This document shows, piece by piece, positions 39,588 through 49,519 of a DNA stretch of 64,000 nt (its first letter is position 1; the number at the start of each line of letters is the position of its first letter). The notes beneath the pieces are model-generated. The model was not told the DNA's origin. It saw only the letters and a list, made by a program, of their open reading frames with translations, and made no database searches. The stretch comes from Sulfitobacter sp. 20_GPM-1509m (GTDB taxonomy: Bacteria; Pseudomonadota; Alphaproteobacteria; Rhodobacterales; Rhodobacteraceae). Location: positions 1-64,000 of the forward strand of contig NZ_JIBC01000005.1 of the NCBI RefSeq assembly GCF_000620505.1, given 5' to 3'. Both the position numbers and the translations under genes were made by a program.

Positions 39588-41489
39588 GTGCCAAGAAATG
39601 ACGACCAGAACAGGGCGCTGACAACCGCCGGGCTGAACCTGATCGCCCAGGCGCTGTCGATCTATGACAGCGACCTGCGCCTGTCGGTCTGCAACGTGGC
39701 CTTTCAACAGATGTTCCGGCTGCCCGATGCGCTGGTGCAGCCCGGTGCCACATTCGAGGACACCATCCGTCATATCGCCACACAGGGCGAATACGGCCCC
39801 ATCGACGACATCGAAGCCTTTGTCGCAGAGCGCGTCAGCACCGCCCGCGCGTTCGAGCCGCATTACATGGAACGCACCCGCGCCAACGGGCGCACCATCT
39901 CGGTCGAGGGGGCACCGCTGCCGCAGGGGGGATGGGTCACCGTCTATACCGACATCACCCGCACCAAGGATCAGGAACACATGCTGCGCGCGCGGTCCGA
40001 TGCGCTGTCCGATATGGTTCTGTCCCGCTCGGAAGAACTGGCCGCGACAAACCGCCAGCTTTCGGCCACTGTCGCCGCACTGGAAGAGGCCAAGCGCGAG
40101 CTGACCGAGATGGAAGCGCGCACCCGGCTGGTGACCGAAATGATGCCTGCGCATATCGCCCACGTCGATGAAACCGGCCACTACACCTATACCAACCGCC
40201 GCCTCTCCAGCATCCTGCCCGACCGGCCCAGCGACCTGATGGGCCTGCATATCTCTGATGCGTTGGGGCCTACCAATTACGCACTGATCGCGCCGCATCT
40301 TCAGGCCGCATACGAAGGCCGCCCGTCCGTGTTCGAGTTCACCGACGGCCCCAGCGCCCGCCGCATCCGCGCGGCCTTTACCCCGGACACGGCGCAGGGT
40401 GCTTACATCCTGTCCATGGACGTGACCGAGGAAACCCAGGCCCGCGTCGCCCTGCAACAAAACCGCAAGCGGGCGCTCGCGGCGCAGATGACATCCGGTC
40501 TGGCGCATGATTTCTCGAACCTGCTGACGATTATCCTGGGTCTGCAAAGCAAGCTCGAGCGGATGGACGACCTGCCCGAGGGGGCCGCCCCCCTGATCGA
40601 AGGCACCCGCGCCGCCGCGCGTCGTGGCGGGCACCTGCTGGACGGGATCGCCAACGCCACCGCCGCCCGCGTGCTGCGTCCCGGCCCCGTCGAAGTCGCG
40701 GGATTGCTTGCAGACGTGGCCACATTGGCCTCGCCCACATTGCCTGCGGGACAAACCCTGCGTGTCGATTGCACCCTGCCACCGGGACCGCTCTTGCTGG
40801 ACACCGGCATCGTACAGGACAGTCTGCTGAACCTGATCCTGAACGCCCGCGACGCCTGCGGAGCCAAGGGTACGATCACCCTGACCGCGGCCGCGATTGG
40901 CGAGACCTGGGTGGAATTCACAGTAACCGACACCGGACCCGGCTTTTCGGATGAAGCCCTGCACAAGGCCTGCGATCCGTTTTTCACCACGAAGGGCGGC
41001 GAAGGCTCGGGGCTGGGGCTGCCGATGGTCTATGACATGACCAAGACCGCAGGCGGGCACCTTGGGCTCAGGAATACCCTCACCGGCGCCGAAGTGCGCC
41101 TGCGTCTGCCGCTGAACCGCCCTGCGCCTGTCACGGGCGGCATGGTCCTGCTGGTCGAAGACCGCGACGACCTGCGCGCGCTGTACCGCGACATGCTGAT
41201 GGACCTGGGCCATTCCGTGATCGAGGCCGCCAGCGTCGACGAGGCAACGGCACTGACCGCCGCCCTGCCCGACATCGGTCTGATCCTCAGCGACATCCGG
41301 CTGGGCGCAGCTTCGGGAATTGATCTGGTGGACCGGCTGAAAGACGCAGGCTTGCCGATCATCCTGATGACCTCGCTGCCCGTGACCGACCCGATGCACC
41401 GCGCCGCCCTGACCCGCGCGCCGGTGCTGCAAAAACCCTTTTCCGCGGATGATCTTGCCGCACTCTTAATGCCGCAGGCCGCCCAATGA
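39588..41489 (+). CDS. hybrid sensor histidine kinase (PAS-PAS-HisKA-HATPase-REC)
   Basis: The protein is about 633 aa and soluble. It has two PAS-like sensor segments (about 10-120 with PAS_7 features, and about 180-290), a HisKA with phospho-acceptor His307 in GLAHDFSNLLT, an ATPase with NLILNARDA and GEGSGLGLPMV, and a C-terminal receiver with Asp569. It starts GTG at 39588 with GGAGGA 7 bases upstream; an ATG at 39558 is an alternative, and the much longer in-frame ORF reaching back to 38487 is antisense to DUF1007/NicO. It overlaps the response-regulator gene by 4 bp. Confidence 0.9.
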   Translation: MPRNDDQNRALTTAGLNLIAQALSIYDSDLRLSVCNVAFQQMFRLPDALVQPGATFEDTIRHIATQGEYGPIDDIEAFVAERVSTARAFEPHYMERTRANGRTISVEGAPLPQGGWVTVYTDITRTKDQEHMLRARSDALSDMVLSRSEELAATNRQLSATVAALEEAKRELTEMEARTRLVTEMMPAHIAHVDETGHYTYTNRRLSSILPDRPSDLMGLHISDALGPTNYALIAPHLQAAYEGRPSVFEFTDGPSARRIRAAFTPDTAQGAYILSMDVTEETQARVALQQNRKRALAAQMTSGLAHDFSNLLTIILGLQSKLERMDDLPEGAAPLIEGTRAAARRGGHLLDGIANATAARVLRPGPVEVAGLLADVATLASPTLPAGQTLRVDCTLPPGPLLLDTGIVQDSLLNLILNARDACGAKGTITLTAAAIGETWVEFTVTDTGPGFSDEALHKACDPFFTTKGGEGSGLGLPMVYDMTKTAGGHLGLRNTLTGAEVRLRLPLNRPAPVTGGMVLLVEDRDDLRALYRDMLMDLGHSVIEAASVDEATALTAALPDIGLILSDIRLGAASGIDLVDRLKDAGLPIILMTSLPVTDPMHRAALTRAPVLQKPFSADDLAALLMPQAAQ

Positions 41490-42196
41490 CCAAATCCGAC
41501 AGCCCCCTTGTCACAATTCTGGATGACGAACCCGCCATCCGCACCATGCTGGCTGACGCTCTGGAAGAGGCGGGCTTTCGAACCCTCAGCTTTGCGCGCG
41601 CCTCGGCCTTCGAGGCGGCGCTGAAAACCCATCAGCCCGACGTGTGCCTTGTCGATCTGGGCCTGCCCGACACCGACGGGCTGACCATCGTGCACCGCCT
41701 GGCGTTGGAACAGGGGGCGACGGTCATCATCATCTCGGGCCGCGCCCAGGTGCAGGACAAGGTCACGGGGCTGGAACTGGGGGCCGACGATTACATCATC
41801 AAACCCTTCGACCCCGCCGAGGTCGTCGCCCGCGTGCGCGCCCGCCTGCGGTCGAACCATCAGCCCACCCACAGCGGCAACACCGCGCGCTTTCAGGGCT
41901 GGACTGCCCTGTTCGACCGCTACACGCTGGTCGACGATGCGGGCGGGGAGACCACGTTCTCGCACGCCGAGGGCGAAGTGCTGCGGCTGTTCCTGTCCAG
42001 CCCGCGCCGCTTGATCTCGCGGGCGCAGATGCAGGAATCGCTTGGCGGCGGTGCCGGAGAAAGCTTTGACAGGGCCATGGACGTGCGCATCTCGCGGCTG
42101 CGCACAAAACTGCGCGAAGATCCGAAAAATCCACAATTGATCAAGACAATCTACGGCGCAGGTTATATCTTTCTGGGTGACGTTCACTGGAGCTGA
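41486..42196 (+). CDS. OmpR-family response regulator
   Basis: The protein is 236 aa. The receiver has acidic DDE (about 13-15), phospho-acceptor Asp57 and Lys about 107 in YIIKPF. A winged-helix DNA-binding domain follows, with MDVRISRLRTKLREDPKNP and TIYGAGYIF near the end. It is translationally coupled (ATGA) to the hybrid kinase and 2 bp before a WGR protein gene. Target genes are not visible in the window. Confidence 0.93.
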   Translation: MTKSDSPLVTILDDEPAIRTMLADALEEAGFRTLSFARASAFEAALKTHQPDVCLVDLGLPDTDGLTIVHRLALEQGATVIIISGRAQVQDKVTGLELGADDYIIKPFDPAEVVARVRARLRSNHQPTHSGNTARFQGWTALFDRYTLVDDAGGETTFSHAEGEVLRLFLSSPRRLISRAQMQESLGGGAGESFDRAMDVRISRLRTKLREDPKNPQLIKTIYGAGYIFLGDVHWS

Positions 42197-42198
42197 CG

Positions 42199-42459
42199 AT
42201 GCTGCAAGCCCTTCTTTACCGCACCGGCAAGGCCCGCCCGCTGTTCTACCGCGTCGAAATTTCGCGCAACCTGTTCGAAGAGGCGTCCGTGACCCGCGAA
42301 TGGGGCGCGGTTGGCGGCACGCCGCGTACGATCACCTCGTGCCACACTGACCTGCGCGCGGCCTCTCAGGTGGCCGATACCTACCGCCAGCGCGCCCTGC
42401 AACGCGGATACATACGCGACACCGTCCCCCTTCATCTTGCCAAACAAACTCCGGGGTGA
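42199..42459 (+). CDS. WGR-domain protein
   Basis: The protein is 86 aa and is almost entirely a WGR domain: FYRVEISRNLFEEASVTREWGAVGG with the WGR-like WGAVGG, then AASQVADTYRQRALQRGY. WGR domains bind nucleic acid or DNA ends and are found in PARPs and polymerases; stand-alone copies are common in alphaproteobacteria with no known role. It is part of the kinase-regulator transcription unit (2-bp gap). Confidence 0.85.
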   Translation: MLQALLYRTGKARPLFYRVEISRNLFEEASVTREWGAVGGTPRTITSCHTDLRAASQVADTYRQRALQRGYIRDTVPLHLAKQTPG

Positions 42460-42488
42460 GGCCGCAGGCCGAGGGGCAGCGCCCCTTA
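42432..42488. repeat. GC-rich intergenic repeat, copy D
   Basis: CATCTTGCCAAACAAACTCC followed by GGGGTGAGGCCGCAGGCCGAG and GGGGCAGCGCCCC. It begins inside the last codons of the WGR gene and ends within the 3' end of the amidase gene, so both reading frames end in the repeat. Confidence 0.7.
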
Positions 42489-43670
42489 GCCCGCCTGCAC
42501 CTGCTCCACGGCCCGCGCCATCACGCGCAGCCCCGCAACCAGGTCCTCCTCGGCGGTGTCCTCCTCGAAGGCATGGCTGATCCCGCCAATCGACGGCACG
42601 AACAGCATCGCCACCGGCATCAGCTGTGACACGTTGGTGGCATCATGCAACGCGCCCGAAGGCATGATACGCCACTTGCCCGGCGCCTCCACTTCGGCGG
42701 CCCCCTCCAGCGCGCCACGCAGGCGGGCATCCATCTGCACCGGCTCCAGCCCCAGCATCGGACCGAAGGACAGCTTCATGTTCCGCTCTGCCGCGATCTC
42801 TTCGGCCAGGTCGCGAATGATCTTCTCCATCCGCACCAGCCGGTCGCTCTCACCATCCCGCCACTGCATCGAGAACCGTACCTGTCCGGGCACGATGGAC
42901 GAGGCATTGGGCGACAGCGACACATGGCCGATGGTCCAGACCGTGCTGGGCGTCACCACATTGCGCAGCCGGTCGTTCAGCGCGGTGTTGAACGCACTCA
43001 GCGCCTGAAAGGCATCCTGACGCAGGTGCATGGGCGTGGTGCCCGCATGGTTCTGCTGGCCGGTCATCGTGATGACCATGTCGCGGATGCCCACGATATG
43101 TTCCACCACGCCGATCTGTTCGTTGTTGGCCTCCAGATAGGGCCCCTGCTCGATGTGCATCTCGATATATCCGGTGAACTGCGCCGGATCGACGGGGCCC
43201 GTGACCATCTCCGCCATGGCCTGCCGCGCCTCGGCCAGCGATTGGCCTGCGTGATCCTCCAGCCCGTCCGCCTTGTCCTGCGCCAGATTGCCCGACCAGA
43301 CGGCACTGCCCGTGGTCACGCCGAACCGGCCCTCTTCGTCCTGAAACGACACCACCGACACACCGCCACCCGCCACGCGGGCAATTTCCAACGCCGCGAT
43401 CACGCCCAGCGCACCATCCAGCCAGCCGCCCGTCGGCTGGCTGTCGCTGTGTGATCCCAACAGGATCGACGGTCCATCGGCCAGCCCGAAGAGATTGCCC
43501 ATCGCGTCCATCTCGACCCGCAGCCCCGCATCGCGCATCTGATCGGCCAACCATGCACGCGCCGCCACATCCGGCTCGGAATAGGCAGGGCGCACCACAC
43601 CCGCTCCCTGCGCGCCAAAGCGGCGCAATGCGTGCAAATCCTTCAGAAACCGCTGACCGTCTACCTGCAT
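42486..43670 (-). CDS. Zn-dependent N-carbamoylase/hydantoinase (M20 family)
   Basis: The protein is about 394 aa. Metal-binding blocks are [20 protein letters not shown] (about 69-88), [10 protein letters not shown] (about 108-117) and IEMHIEQGP (about 172-180), with NHAGTTPM dimer-domain residues near 210. This pattern fits N-carbamoyl-L-amino-acid hydrolases, beta-ureidopropionase and allantoate amidohydrolases; I cannot separate them. It is divergent from hscC with 80 bp between. The start ATG at 43670 has GAGGGG six bases upstream; another ATG is at 43676. Confidence 0.88.
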   Translation of the reverse strand: MQVDGQRFLKDLHALRRFGAQGAGVVRPAYSEPDVAARAWLADQMRDAGLRVEMDAMGNLFGLADGPSILLGSHSDSQPTGGWLDGALGVIAALEIARVAGGGVSVVSFQDEEGRFGVTTGSAVWSGNLAQDKADGLEDHAGQSLAEARQAMAEMVTGPVDPAQFTGYIEMHIEQGPYLEANNEQIGVVEHIVGIRDMVITMTGQQNHAGTTPMHLRQDAFQALSAFNTALNDRLRNVVTPSTVWTIGHVSLSPNASSIVPGQVRFSMQWRDGESDRLVRMEKIIRDLAEEIAAERNMKLSFGPMLGLEPVQMDARLRGALEGAAEVEAPGKWRIMPSGALHDATNVSQLMPVAMLFVPSIGGISHAFEEDTAEEDLVAGLRVMARAVEQVQAG

Positions 43671-43750
43671 ATTCATCCCCTCGCGGTTGACCACCGCCCT
43701 TGCCCACGAAATAACGTGGGCAACATGCCCTGCCACAAGGTAATAAGTCC

Positions 43751-45454
43751 ATGGCCCAGCCCATCATTGGTATTGATCTTGGCACCACCAATTCCCTGAT
43801 CGCCGTGTTCGAGGATGGCGCGCCGCGCCTGCTGGCCAATGCGCTGGGGCATTTGCTGACGCCCTCTGTGGTCTCACTGGACGGGGACAAGGTATTGGTG
43901 GGCGAGGCCGCGCGCGACCGTCAGACGACCCACCCCAAGGACACCGCAGCCGCGTTCAAACGCGCCATGGGGACAGACACGACATTTCAACTGGGCCACA
44001 AGAAGTTGCGGGCCGAGGAGCTGTCCTCGCTGGTGCTGCGCAAACTCAAGGACGACGCCGAGGCGGCCCTTGGCCAGACCATCCGCGATGTGGTCGTGTC
44101 CGTGCCTGCCTATTTCAATCAGGGCCAGCGTCAGGCCACCATGGCCGCCTGCGCCATGGCCGACCTGAACGCGGTCCGGCTGGTAAATGAACCCACGGCT
44201 GCGGCGCTGGCTTACGGCTTGCAGGACCGCGATGGCGAAAGTCAGTTTCTGGTTTTCGACCTTGGCGGCGGCACCTTTGACGTGACCGTGCTGGAACATT
44301 TCGACGGCGTGATGGAGGTCAAAGCCTCTTCCGGAGATGCCTTTCTGGGCGGCGAGGATTTCTCGGAAGCATTGGCCAAGGCGATGGCCGACCAGATCGG
44401 AACCCCGTGGGCCAAGTTGAGCAAGGACACCCAGCAACAGCTGCGCTTGCAAGCCGATGTGGCCAAGCGTCACCTGAGCGGCAAGGATGATTTCGAAGCG
44501 CGGCTGAAACTGGACGACGCGCACCACACCCTCAGCCTCAGCCGCGCCGATTTCGAGACCGCCTGTGCCGCGTTGATCAAACGCCTGCACCGCCCAATCG
44601 AGCGGTGTTTCTACGACACCGGCCTTGATACCGACGCGCTGGACCGCGTCATTCTGGTCGGTGGTGCCACCCGTATGCCGATGATCCGCCAGATGGTTGC
44701 CCGCCAGTTCAAGCGGCTGCCCGAGATGACCATCGACCCGGATCATGCGGTGGCGCTTGGCGCTGCGGTGCAGGCCGCCCTCGTGGCCGAAGACCGCGCG
44801 CTGGACGACGTGGTGATGACCGATGTTTCGCCCTTTTCCGTCGGCATCGAAACCGCAACCAAGCTGAAGAACGGCACCGTCATCGGCGGCTTCTTCCAAC
44901 CGATCATCGAACGCAACACACCCCTGCCCGCGTCGCGGCAGGACAGCTTTTCAACGATGGACGACAACCAGACCCAACTGCGCGTCGATATCTATCAGGG
45001 CGAGGCCCCCAAGGTCAGCGATAACGTGCATCTGGGCCAGTTCAAACTGGACGTGCCCAAAGGCAAGGCCGGGCACGAGGGTATGTTCGTGCGCATCACC
45101 TATGACCCCTCCGGCCTGATCGAGGTCGAGGCAACGTCGATCAGCACCGGCAAAAAAGCGGGGCTGGTGATCCGCGACAACGTGTCGAACCTGACCGAGG
45201 CAGACATCGCCAAACGGCTGAAACAAATGCAGACGTTCAAGATGCACCCGCGCGAGGACGAGGAAAACACCGCCTTTCTGGCCCGCATTCGCCGCCTGTA
45301 CGAAATGGCCAGCGGCGACGACCGGCACCTGCTGCAAGGCATGTTGATGGAATTCGAAGGCGCGCTTGAAGGGCAGGACCCCGCCGAGATTTCGCGGATG
45401 CGCGGCGACATGGGCGAAACGCTGGACCGGATCGACGACTATTATGTCTCCTAG
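43751..45454 (+). CDS. hscC: Hsp70-family chaperone, HscC type
   Basis: The protein is 567 aa, shorter than DnaK (about 635), with the HscC-like truncated lid. The ATPase marks are [10 protein letters not shown] (6-15), [36 protein letters not shown] and [10 protein letters not shown]. The substrate-binding domain starts about residue 380 ([14 protein letters not shown]). E. coli HscC works with the J-proteins DjlB/DjlC; here the next gene overlaps by 11 bp and encodes a J-like membrane protein. Confidence 0.92.
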   Translation: MAQPIIGIDLGTTNSLIAVFEDGAPRLLANALGHLLTPSVVSLDGDKVLVGEAARDRQTTHPKDTAAAFKRAMGTDTTFQLGHKKLRAEELSSLVLRKLKDDAEAALGQTIRDVVVSVPAYFNQGQRQATMAACAMADLNAVRLVNEPTAAALAYGLQDRDGESQFLVFDLGGGTFDVTVLEHFDGVMEVKASSGDAFLGGEDFSEALAKAMADQIGTPWAKLSKDTQQQLRLQADVAKRHLSGKDDFEARLKLDDAHHTLSLSRADFETACAALIKRLHRPIERCFYDTGLDTDALDRVILVGGATRMPMIRQMVARQFKRLPEMTIDPDHAVALGAAVQAALVAEDRALDDVVMTDVSPFSVGIETATKLKNGTVIGGFFQPIIERNTPLPASRQDSFSTMDDNQTQLRVDIYQGEAPKVSDNVHLGQFKLDVPKGKAGHEGMFVRITYDPSGLIEVEATSISTGKKAGLVIRDNVSNLTEADIAKRLKQMQTFKMHPREDEENTAFLARIRRLYEMASGDDRHLLQGMLMEFEGALEGQDPAEISRMRGDMGETLDRIDDYYVS

Positions 45455-46625
45455 GTGGCCGTGGTCCGAACTGGGCCTTGAGAAACGCGCGACCGAACGC
45501 GAGGTCAAACGCGCCTATGCCGCGCGGCTGAAACAGATCGACCGCAATGATCCCGCAGCTTTTGGTGCGCTGCGCGATGCCTTTTCAGCAGCAAAGAACG
45601 GTGCGCTGAAAGACAAGGCTGCCCCCAAGCGCCCGCGCATGGCCGACATTGCAGAAGGGCGCACCGGAGTGGATTCCGCACCGGATGATGCACCGCCCAT
45701 AAGCCTGCAAGAGCCGCTCAGGCCGCCACCCGTCCAACCCGAAACCCACGTGCCGGACACCGCGACAGAACCCGACACGCCGGTCGATCCAGTCCAAAAC
45801 CCTGAACCCGATGTTCAGGACCTCTTCGCCGACCTCCCCCCGCCGCCCCCCGAACCCGCGCTGCGCAAACCCACGCAACCGTGGGGTATCGCCATTGGCC
45901 AGCTTGACGCCTTGGCCCAGGAGGATCCGGCCAAGGCACAGTCGATATTCCAGACCAAATTCAATGACGCGCTGCGCAACACGTACTGGGATACCAAAGC
46001 TCTGGATGCGCTGCTGTCTTTGGACATGGCCCATGACCTGACGCTGCGCCGCTCTCTTGAAGCGCAACTTTATGATACGCTTCAAACGCGGCTAAACGAT
46101 CCGGAAACGGGCTATCCCACCGAAATGGCCAGTGTCATCGAAACCCATTTCCAATGGGCCACCGACGGCGTCGGTGCCAGCAAACGGCTTGGACGGCGGC
46201 CCGATTATCAACTGCTGATGTATGGCCACGCGCGGTCTGTGCCGCAAACCTCAAGGCCCGTCAGCACGAAGACTTCTAAGAACAAGGAAAAATACATCTG
46301 GCACAAGGCCGCTATCTTCGCTGTGCTTTGGTTGCTGTCGCTGAGCGTGCAAAAAATGCGCGGTCCAGAAGATTATTTTATCCAGATCATCGCTCTGGCG
46401 GTCCTTTTCATGTTCCTGCGTTGGCTGACCATGCTGGGGATTGCCGTCATTTCCAAACTGGCCCGCACGCTCAGACTGTCTGGCCCCGCGGTACGCTTGG
46501 CCGCTTGGGCCTTTCCCGCGACCACGCAGAAACTGAACACCAGTGCAGAATTCCGCAAACTGGGCACCTTTGCACTCACAGCGGTTTTCGCCGTGGTCCT
46601 TTTCCTGGCCGACAAATACAGCTGA
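45444..46625 (+). CDS. membrane J-like co-chaperone without HPD motif
   Basis: The protein is 393 aa. Residues about 5-50 resemble the J-domain helices (WSELGLEKRATEREVKRAYA and FGALRDAFSAA), but the HPD tripeptide is replaced by QIDRND at 31-36. A proline-rich linker spans about 80-150, a helical region about 150-280, and three transmembrane helices lie near the C-terminus. It overlaps the stop of hscC by 11 bp, so it is co-translated with it. DjlB/DjlC-like partners of HscC have similarly altered J-domains. Function beyond that is inference. Confidence 0.75.
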   Translation: MSPRWPWSELGLEKRATEREVKRAYAARLKQIDRNDPAAFGALRDAFSAAKNGALKDKAAPKRPRMADIAEGRTGVDSAPDDAPPISLQEPLRPPPVQPETHVPDTATEPDTPVDPVQNPEPDVQDLFADLPPPPPEPALRKPTQPWGIAIGQLDALAQEDPAKAQSIFQTKFNDALRNTYWDTKALDALLSLDMAHDLTLRRSLEAQLYDTLQTRLNDPETGYPTEMASVIETHFQWATDGVGASKRLGRRPDYQLLMYGHARSVPQTSRPVSTKTSKNKEKYIWHKAAIFAVLWLLSLSVQKMRGPEDYFIQIIALAVLFMFLRWLTMLGIAVISKLARTLRLSGPAVRLAAWAFPATTQKLNTSAEFRKLGTFALTAVFAVVLFLADKYS

Positions 46626-46635
46626 TGCCCGCCGC

Positions 46636-49398
46636 CTATTCGGCGGCCACAGCCTCCGCCGCCTCGACCCTTACTGCCGAGAATTTGAACTCGGGGATTT
46701 TCCCATAGGGGTCCACCGCCGGATTGGTCAGGATGTTCGCCGCCGCCTCGACATAGGCAAAGGGCAGGAACACCATATCCGGCGCAACGGCGCGGTCTTC
46801 ACGCGCCATCACGGTGATGCTGCCCCGCTTGGTGGTCAGCCGCACGTGCCCGCCCGCCGCCACACCCAGTTTGCGCAGGGTGGACGGATGCAGCGAACAG
46901 TTTGCCTCGGGTTCGATCCCGTCCAGAACCGTGGCGCGGCGGGTCATCGACCCTGTGTGCCAGTGCTCCAACTGCCGCCCCGTGGTCAGGATCATCGGAT
47001 ATTCCGCATCCGGCACATCATCGGGCGCGATCACCGCCGCAGGGGTAAACTTCGCCCGCCCGTCCTTGCGCGGGAACCCGTCGCCAAAAACGATGGCCTG
47101 CCCCGGATCCGTCGGAGACAGCGACGGATAGGTCACGACGTTCTGTGTCTCAAGCCGATCCCACGTGATGTTGTCCAGCGACGGCATGTTCAGCGCCATC
47201 TCGGCAAAGACCTCGGAAGGGTTGGTATAGGTCCAGCCCAGCCCCAGCCGCTTGGCCAGTTCGACCTCGATCCACCAGTCCTCGCGCGCCTCGCCCGGCG
47301 GGGCGACAGCCGCGCGGCCCATCTGGACCTGACGGTTGGTGTTGGTCACAGTACCGGTTTTCTCGGCAAAGGCCGATGCCGGCAGGATCACGTCGGCATA
47401 GTTCGCGGTTTCGGTGATGAAAATGTCCTGCACCACCAGATGGTCCAGCTTGGCCAGCGCATCGCGGGCGTGTTCCACGTCGGGGTCGGACATGGCGGGG
47501 TTTTCGCCCAGCACATACATCGCCTTGATGTCGCCCGCGTGCACCGCGTCCATGATCTCGGTCACGGTCAGTCCCTTCTCGGCCGAGAAATCCTCCGTGC
47601 CCCAAACCTCGGTAAAGGCACGGCGCACGCCTTCGTCGGTCACGTCCTGATAGTCGGGCAGGAACATCGGGATCAGCCCGGCATCAGATGCGCCCTGCAC
47701 GTTGTTCTGGCCCCGCAGCGGGTGCAGCCCCGACCCGGGCCGCCCGACCTGTCCCGTCATCAGCGCCAGCGAGATCAGGCAGCGGCTGTTGTCGGTGCCG
47801 TGAATGTGCTGCGACACGCCCATGCCCCAGAAAATCATCGCGGCCTTGGCCCCGGCAAAGGTCCGCGCCACATCGCGCAGCACTTCGGCGTCGATGCCGC
47901 ACATCGGCGCCATCTTCTCGGGGCTGAAATCCTTCAGATGCGCCTTCTCGGCCTCCCAGTTCTCGGTATAGGCGTCGATGTATTGCTGGTCGTACAGCCC
48001 TTCCTCGACAATCGTGTGCATGATCGCGTTCAGCATCGACACATCCGCGCCGGGGCGGAATTGCAGCATGTGGCTGGCAAAGCGTTTCAACGCCTGCCCG
48101 CGCGGGTCCATCACGATCAGCTTGCCGCCGCGTTTGGTGAACTGTTTGAAATAGGTCGCCGCAACGGGGTGGTTTTCAATCGGGTTGGCCCCGATCACGA
48201 TGGCCACATCGGCGTTCTCGATCTCGTTGAACGTGGCCGTGACGGCACCGCTGCCCACGTTCTCCATCAACGCCGCCACCGATGACGCATGGCACAGCCG
48301 CGTGCAGTGATCGACGTTGTTATGACCAAAGCCCTGACGGATCATCTTCTGGAACAGGTAGGCCTCTTCATTGGTGCATTTCGCACTGCCGAACCCGGCC
48401 ACCTCGCGACCCCGCCCCTTCATGCCGGCGGCGGCAAAATCCAGCGCCTCGTCCCATGACGCCTCGCGGAAATGGGTCTGCCAGTTGGCGGGGTCCACGT
48501 TCAGCCCCTTGGCGGGCGCATCGTCGCGGCGGATCAGCGGTTTGGTCAGGCGGTGGTCGTGGTGAATATAGTCAAAGCCAAAGCGCCCCTTGACGCACAG
48601 GCGGCCTTCGTTCGCGGGGCCATTGATGCCCTCGACGTATTTCACTTTGCCGTCCTTGACCTTCAGGCTGATCTGGCAGCCGACGCCGCAGAAGGGGCAG
48701 ATGCTGTCAACCTCATCGTCGAAATCGGCGCTGTCACCAACCTGATCCGCGTCGACGACCGTTGCAGGCATCAACGCCCCCGTCGGGCAGGCCTGCACAC
48801 ATTCGCCGCAGGCCACACAGGTGCTGTCGCCCATCGGGTCGGCCATGTCGAAGACGGGATAGGCATCATGCCCGCGACCGGCCATGCCGATCACGTCGTT
48901 AACCTGCACTTCTCGGCAGGCCCGCACGCACAGCCCGCATTGGATACAGGCATCCAGGTTCACGCGCATCGCGACATGGCTGTCGTCCAGCAGCGGAATG
49001 CGGCCTTCCTCCAGCTTGGGGAAACGGCTGTGGGTCACACCGTTCAGCGCGGCCATGTCCCACAGGTGGGCGGATTTGTCGTGGGCGACGTCTTGGGCGG
49101 GCTGGTCGGTCACCAGCATCTCGACCACCATCCTGCGCGCGGTTTCGGCGCGGGCGGAATTGGTGGTGACAACCATGCCCTCCCTGGGTTCGCGGATGCA
49201 GGACGCGGCCAGTGTCCGCTCACCTTCGATTTCAACCATGCAAGCACGACAGTTGCCGTCAGGGCGATAGCCGGGCGCGGGTTTGTGACACAGATGCGGG
49301 ATGACCAGACCCCGACCATGGGCCACTTCCCAGATGGTCAGACCCGCCTCGGCTTCAACCTCTTGTCCATCCAGTACAAACTTGACCACATCCGACAT
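46636..49398 (-). CDS. fdhF: formate dehydrogenase alpha subunit (NuoG-like N-terminus)
   Basis: The protein is 920 aa. N-terminal 2Fe-2S ligands are Cys37, Cys50, Cys53 and Cys67. Two 4Fe-4S sites follow (CIQCGLCVRAC and CVACGECVQAC), then the molybdopterin domain with its own CPFCGVGC. The active-site segment DHCTRLCHASS has Cys in the Mo/W ligand position. It oxidises formate to CO2. No FdsB, FdsG or FdhD gene is next to it, so the electron acceptor partner is not in this window. GTG precedes the chosen ATG by 3 bases. Confidence 0.92.
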   Translation of the reverse strand: MSDVVKFVLDGQEVEAEAGLTIWEVAHGRGLVIPHLCHKPAPGYRPDGNCRACMVEIEGERTLAASCIREPREGMVVTTNSARAETARRMVVEMLVTDQPAQDVAHDKSAHLWDMAALNGVTHSRFPKLEEGRIPLLDDSHVAMRVNLDACIQCGLCVRACREVQVNDVIGMAGRGHDAYPVFDMADPMGDSTCVACGECVQACPTGALMPATVVDADQVGDSADFDDEVDSICPFCGVGCQISLKVKDGKVKYVEGINGPANEGRLCVKGRFGFDYIHHDHRLTKPLIRRDDAPAKGLNVDPANWQTHFREASWDEALDFAAAGMKGRGREVAGFGSAKCTNEEAYLFQKMIRQGFGHNNVDHCTRLCHASSVAALMENVGSGAVTATFNEIENADVAIVIGANPIENHPVAATYFKQFTKRGGKLIVMDPRGQALKRFASHMLQFRPGADVSMLNAIMHTIVEEGLYDQQYIDAYTENWEAEKAHLKDFSPEKMAPMCGIDAEVLRDVARTFAGAKAAMIFWGMGVSQHIHGTDNSRCLISLALMTGQVGRPGSGLHPLRGQNNVQGASDAGLIPMFLPDYQDVTDEGVRRAFTEVWGTEDFSAEKGLTVTEIMDAVHAGDIKAMYVLGENPAMSDPDVEHARDALAKLDHLVVQDIFITETANYADVILPASAFAEKTGTVTNTNRQVQMGRAAVAPPGEAREDWWIEVELAKRLGLGWTYTNPSEVFAEMALNMPSLDNITWDRLETQNVVTYPSLSPTDPGQAIVFGDGFPRKDGRAKFTPAAVIAPDDVPDAEYPMILTTGRQLEHWHTGSMTRRATVLDGIEPEANCSLHPSTLRKLGVAAGGHVRLTTKRGSITVMAREDRAVAPDMVFLPFAYVEAAANILTNPAVDPYGKIPEFKFSAVRVEAAEAVAAE

Positions 49399-49519
49399 CA
49401 CTGCTGTCTCCCAAACTACTCTTCTCCTTCTATCAAGATGCGAAGCGCTAGGGGACTCCTATTCCCGACGCCCGAACCCGAATTTGCGCCACCGGCGTTT
49501 CCGATAGCGGTCGCGCCTC

